Source of the DNA: Polytrichum commune
Taxonomy: Eukaryota > Streptophyta > Polytrichopsida > Polytrichales > Polytrichaceae
NCBI GenBank assembly: GCA_950295325.1
Contig: OX485808.1
Span: forward strand, 6,140,501-6,204,500
Direction: 5' to 3'
Length of the DNA: 64,000 nucleotides
In this document: piece after piece, positions 61,575-64,000 of the stretch
Position numbering within the stretch: the stretch's first letter is position 1
Layout of the letters: every line of letters starts with the position of its first letter
Translations under genes and position numbers: made by a program
The notes under the pieces: generated by a model
What the model saw: only the letters and a program-made list of their open reading frames with translations
What the model was told of the DNA's origin: nothing
Database searches by the model: none

Positions 61575-62934
61575 CCTGTTTGTAGTTATATGTTTTTCTC
61601 AAATAGGCAGCCATGCATGTGTAAGTATCAACTCTGTTGTATTTTGAAATTGCGAATGGGTTATTACATCAGTTATAGTTTTGTTCATAGTTTCTTGCTA
61701 CTCGGATAACCATGGTAATTCTATAGCTAATACGTACACAAACTTCAGTGTTTAGGATTGCAGTGTTACAACTTTAGTGTTACATATTCAGTGTTACAAC
61801 CTCAGTGTAAGAAGTTCAGTTTTACAACTTTAGTGTTACAAGATCAGTGTTTCAACTTCAGTGTTAGAAGTTCGGTGTTACAACTTTAATGTTACAAGAT
61901 CAGTGTTACATTCCCACGAATGTTTGAGTTAGTCAAACAATTCCTGACATATATTCCACCCATTTATCTCATATTCGTTGTTAAATGTCATTTTATATCA
62001 TTGTGAAAGCCGTTACTCCAAAAAAGTATTCACATTGACATGGTTGATCTTTGGCATGCATGTTTCAAAGAGACGTGGCCTGGAACTCCAATTTTCCTTT
62101 GCTTGTGGCATGTTCGTCATGCATGGCAAAAACACTCTTGTTAAAAGATCAAAGACATTGTACGACGTGCAATGGTTCTTCAAGAGTTGGGTCTCATGAT
62201 GTATGATACGACTTCACCTAGTGGCTTTGAATCAACAACTTGGGCAAAAGATAAGCTAGACGAGTTGAGCAAAAAATACCCTGAAGAAAAAGACTTTTGG
62301 ACTTTTGGGATTACATGCAAAAGCAATGGCAAAGTAACGGGAACTGAGTGACCGAGCTAAGCGAACCGGCCTAAGCGAAGAGTCTAATCCCTAGGACCAT
62401 AGTCTCAAGAGCCAAGAACCAATCACCAGTTCCAAATAACCTCTCTCATCAGAGGGGGCCATAGTCTTAGCAACAAGTAGCAAGTAACCAATTCCAAGTC
62501 AGCGTCTTGTTCTCGAACGAGGTGCTGGCCACTTCTCCTTATAAGCTTGCCCTTGAGCTGTCCCCCAAACAATATGGGTTAAAGGGACTCCTCCTCCTTC
62601 ACTCCCGTCTCCTAACGCGCATTCCGAGACTCTGGGTTGACGGGAGATGACGTATTGGTGAGCCCCACAGCCATGGCGTGGGCATGAGGGGATGGCATGG
62701 CTAGGCATGGCATGAGGGGGATGGCATGGCGATGGATGGGGCTAGTGTTCCGGCATTGTAGTGTTCCGGCGACTCAAGTTCGGGACACTGCGCAGTGTCT
62801 CGGGCGTTAGCAAGGTACGACCGTACCCTAAACCCTGGGGGGTCAAATGGGCTAGGCACCGGCGCGGGGCCCACGTGCCACGGTGGCCACACGTGAGCCA
62901 GCTGTGCGTTACTACAAGGGATTTAGCCTTCCCC
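61550..62934. repeat. MULE terminal inverted repeat, right
   Basis: Mirror image of 57858-59242. On the plus strand at about 62041-62340 it encodes VDLWHACFKETWPGTP, FLCLWHVRHAWQKH and, further on, STTWAKDKLDELSKKYPEEK, typical of the middle of MULE transposases (C-WHV-AW). An in-frame stop follows KHSC, so it is decayed. Confidence 0.9.
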
Positions 62935-62943
62935 CCTCTTAAT
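62935..62943. repeat. 9-bp target duplication, right
   Basis: CCTCTTAAT, identical to 57849-57857. Confidence 0.9.
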
Positions 62944-62957
62944 CCCTTGCTGTCACA

Positions 62958-64000
62958 CTCCCCGTGCCAAATGTAGCATCCTCACTGCAGCAACCCAGAT
63001 GGGTGGAAGCATCCTTGGGTGGATCCTCTAGGAACGTCACACTCAAATTTCACTTGACAGGGTAAGTTTTAGGAAACTTGTTTTCAATCTCAAGTGATTG
63101 TTTTTTTCCTTATGAACACATTTTATGGTCAATTAGGTTTAGGTGTAGCCATTCATATAAAAGACTAAGAAAAAACCTTGTGTTTCAACCTTGAAAGGGT
63201 TGTTAGCAAAGATTTTTCAGGAATGAACTGTGTATACTTATAACTTTAGGAACCAAGTAGGAATGCAAAATAATATCAATTCTCTTTGGTTTTATTTTTG
63301 CATGGTAACCTCTGAACCCAATAATGCTACCTACTCATTATTTGCAAAAAATAGTTACTAAAACAGTAAATGGGGTCACTTGACCTCTAGGAACACAGCT
63401 TTCCGGGGGCAACATCATTAAGGACACCGGCATTGATTTATATTTGTGTTTTAGCTCATCTCAAAGATACTCCTCGGCATCTTCTAGTGAACCTGTGGGC
63501 CATCTATTGGAAAAAAACAAGGTGAACCTGCAAAGTGCCCTCCATGCCAAAGTTTCAGGAATCCCCGGAATGGCATAGGAAACTTTCCTGCCAAACGTTC
63601 CTATGGTGGTATTCATGATTCCCACCACTCACTTTTTCCACTTTAATTATGAGCTGTTGGATTCAGAGCACTTTTCCTCCGAGTCACTAGATCATTAACG
63701 AACTGATAAGATGGAGTTAGCGAAAATTCATGGACCTACTTTGCTGAGAGAATGTTTTGCCGCCGATTTTCTAAAGTTCCTAAGTGATGTTTGCCGCATT
63801 TCACTTGCCGGCTATGGTGGTTTGAAGGTCGGAAGCTCCAACACAGTGGGTAGTGCCAAGAAGTGTAGCATTAGACTGAAGTGGGTTGTAATGGGTTTTG
63901 AGAGACTGAGGCAAGTTTTGGGTGTAAAACACTCCCAGACACTCATTACAGATTTCTTCAAGGGTTCAAATTTAAGGCATGAAGAGGGAGTCTCATCCGA
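62958..64000. other. No gene recognised
   Basis: Continues beyond the W copy 2 end. No frame with recognisable similarity on either strand and no repeat shared with the rest of the window was seen. Confidence 0.45.

Larger units (their letters stand above)
57858..62934 (-). mobile_element. Mutator-like (MULE) DNA transposon, 5077 bp
   Basis: Terminal inverted repeats of about 1385 bp begin GGGTAAGGCTAAATCCC on the left and GGGGAAGGCTAAATCCC on the right. Positions pair exactly as x and 120792-x with no length change over the whole repeat. The core encodes a SWIM-type transposase C-terminus on the minus strand, split by an inserted solo LTR. The near identity of the arms and the exact 9-bp target duplication point to a recent insertion, but the transposase has lost its N-terminal part from the core, so this copy must be moved in trans, if at all. 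Confidence 0.9.

Overview
The window looks like nuclear DNA of a land plant, most likely a bryophyte of moss type. The main pointer is one intact three-exon immune-receptor gene on the minus strand (about 21.2-26.2 kb) in the order protein kinase, NB-ARC, leucine-rich repeats. That order is known as the PNL class, described from the moss Physcomitrium. Introns are short, intergenic DNA is AT-rich, and nearly everything else is transposon-derived. No rRNA, tRNA, organelle DNA, operon or CRISPR array was seen. The organism is an inference and no species is claimed.

Layout. 1-8.6 kb is an old LINE (reverse-transcriptase C-terminus and RNase H on the plus strand), split by solo LTRs; two of them (2687-5172 and 5980-8059) have matching 5-bp target duplications. 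8.6-15.6 kb is a broken, rearranged Ty3/gypsy-type element on the minus strand with gag, protease, integrase and, unusually, a cytosine-5 DNA methyltransferase domain after the protease. 15.6-18.3 kb is a CpG-rich block with a gag-like minus-strand reading frame. 18.4-21.0 kb holds a MITE, a tandem duplication and an LTR-like repeat.

21.2-26.2 kb is the kinase-NLR gene with a TATA box just upstream. Its 25 leucine-rich repeats fill one exon and show very recent block duplication. 26.3-36 kb has no recognised gene, but it includes a diverged 450-bp tandem duplication next to a GC-rich promoter-like island. 36-57 kb is a mosaic of segmental duplications, TA-flanked MITEs, an LTR-like block, a 2.3-kb TTAA-flanked DNA transposon whose empty site survives in a paralogous repeat, and an orphan last exon of a selenium-binding protein gene.

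57.9-62.9 kb is a Mutator-like element with 9-bp target duplications and near-perfect 1.385-kb terminal inverted repeats. The repeats carry a piece of the transposase gene, and the central transposase part is split by a solo LTR. The last kilobase shows nothing recognisable.

The kinase-NLR is the only gene that looks functional. The points most worth following are the methyltransferase-bearing retroelement, the kinase-NLR architecture with its expanding repeat array, and the Mutator-like element whose inverted repeats contain transposase sequence.
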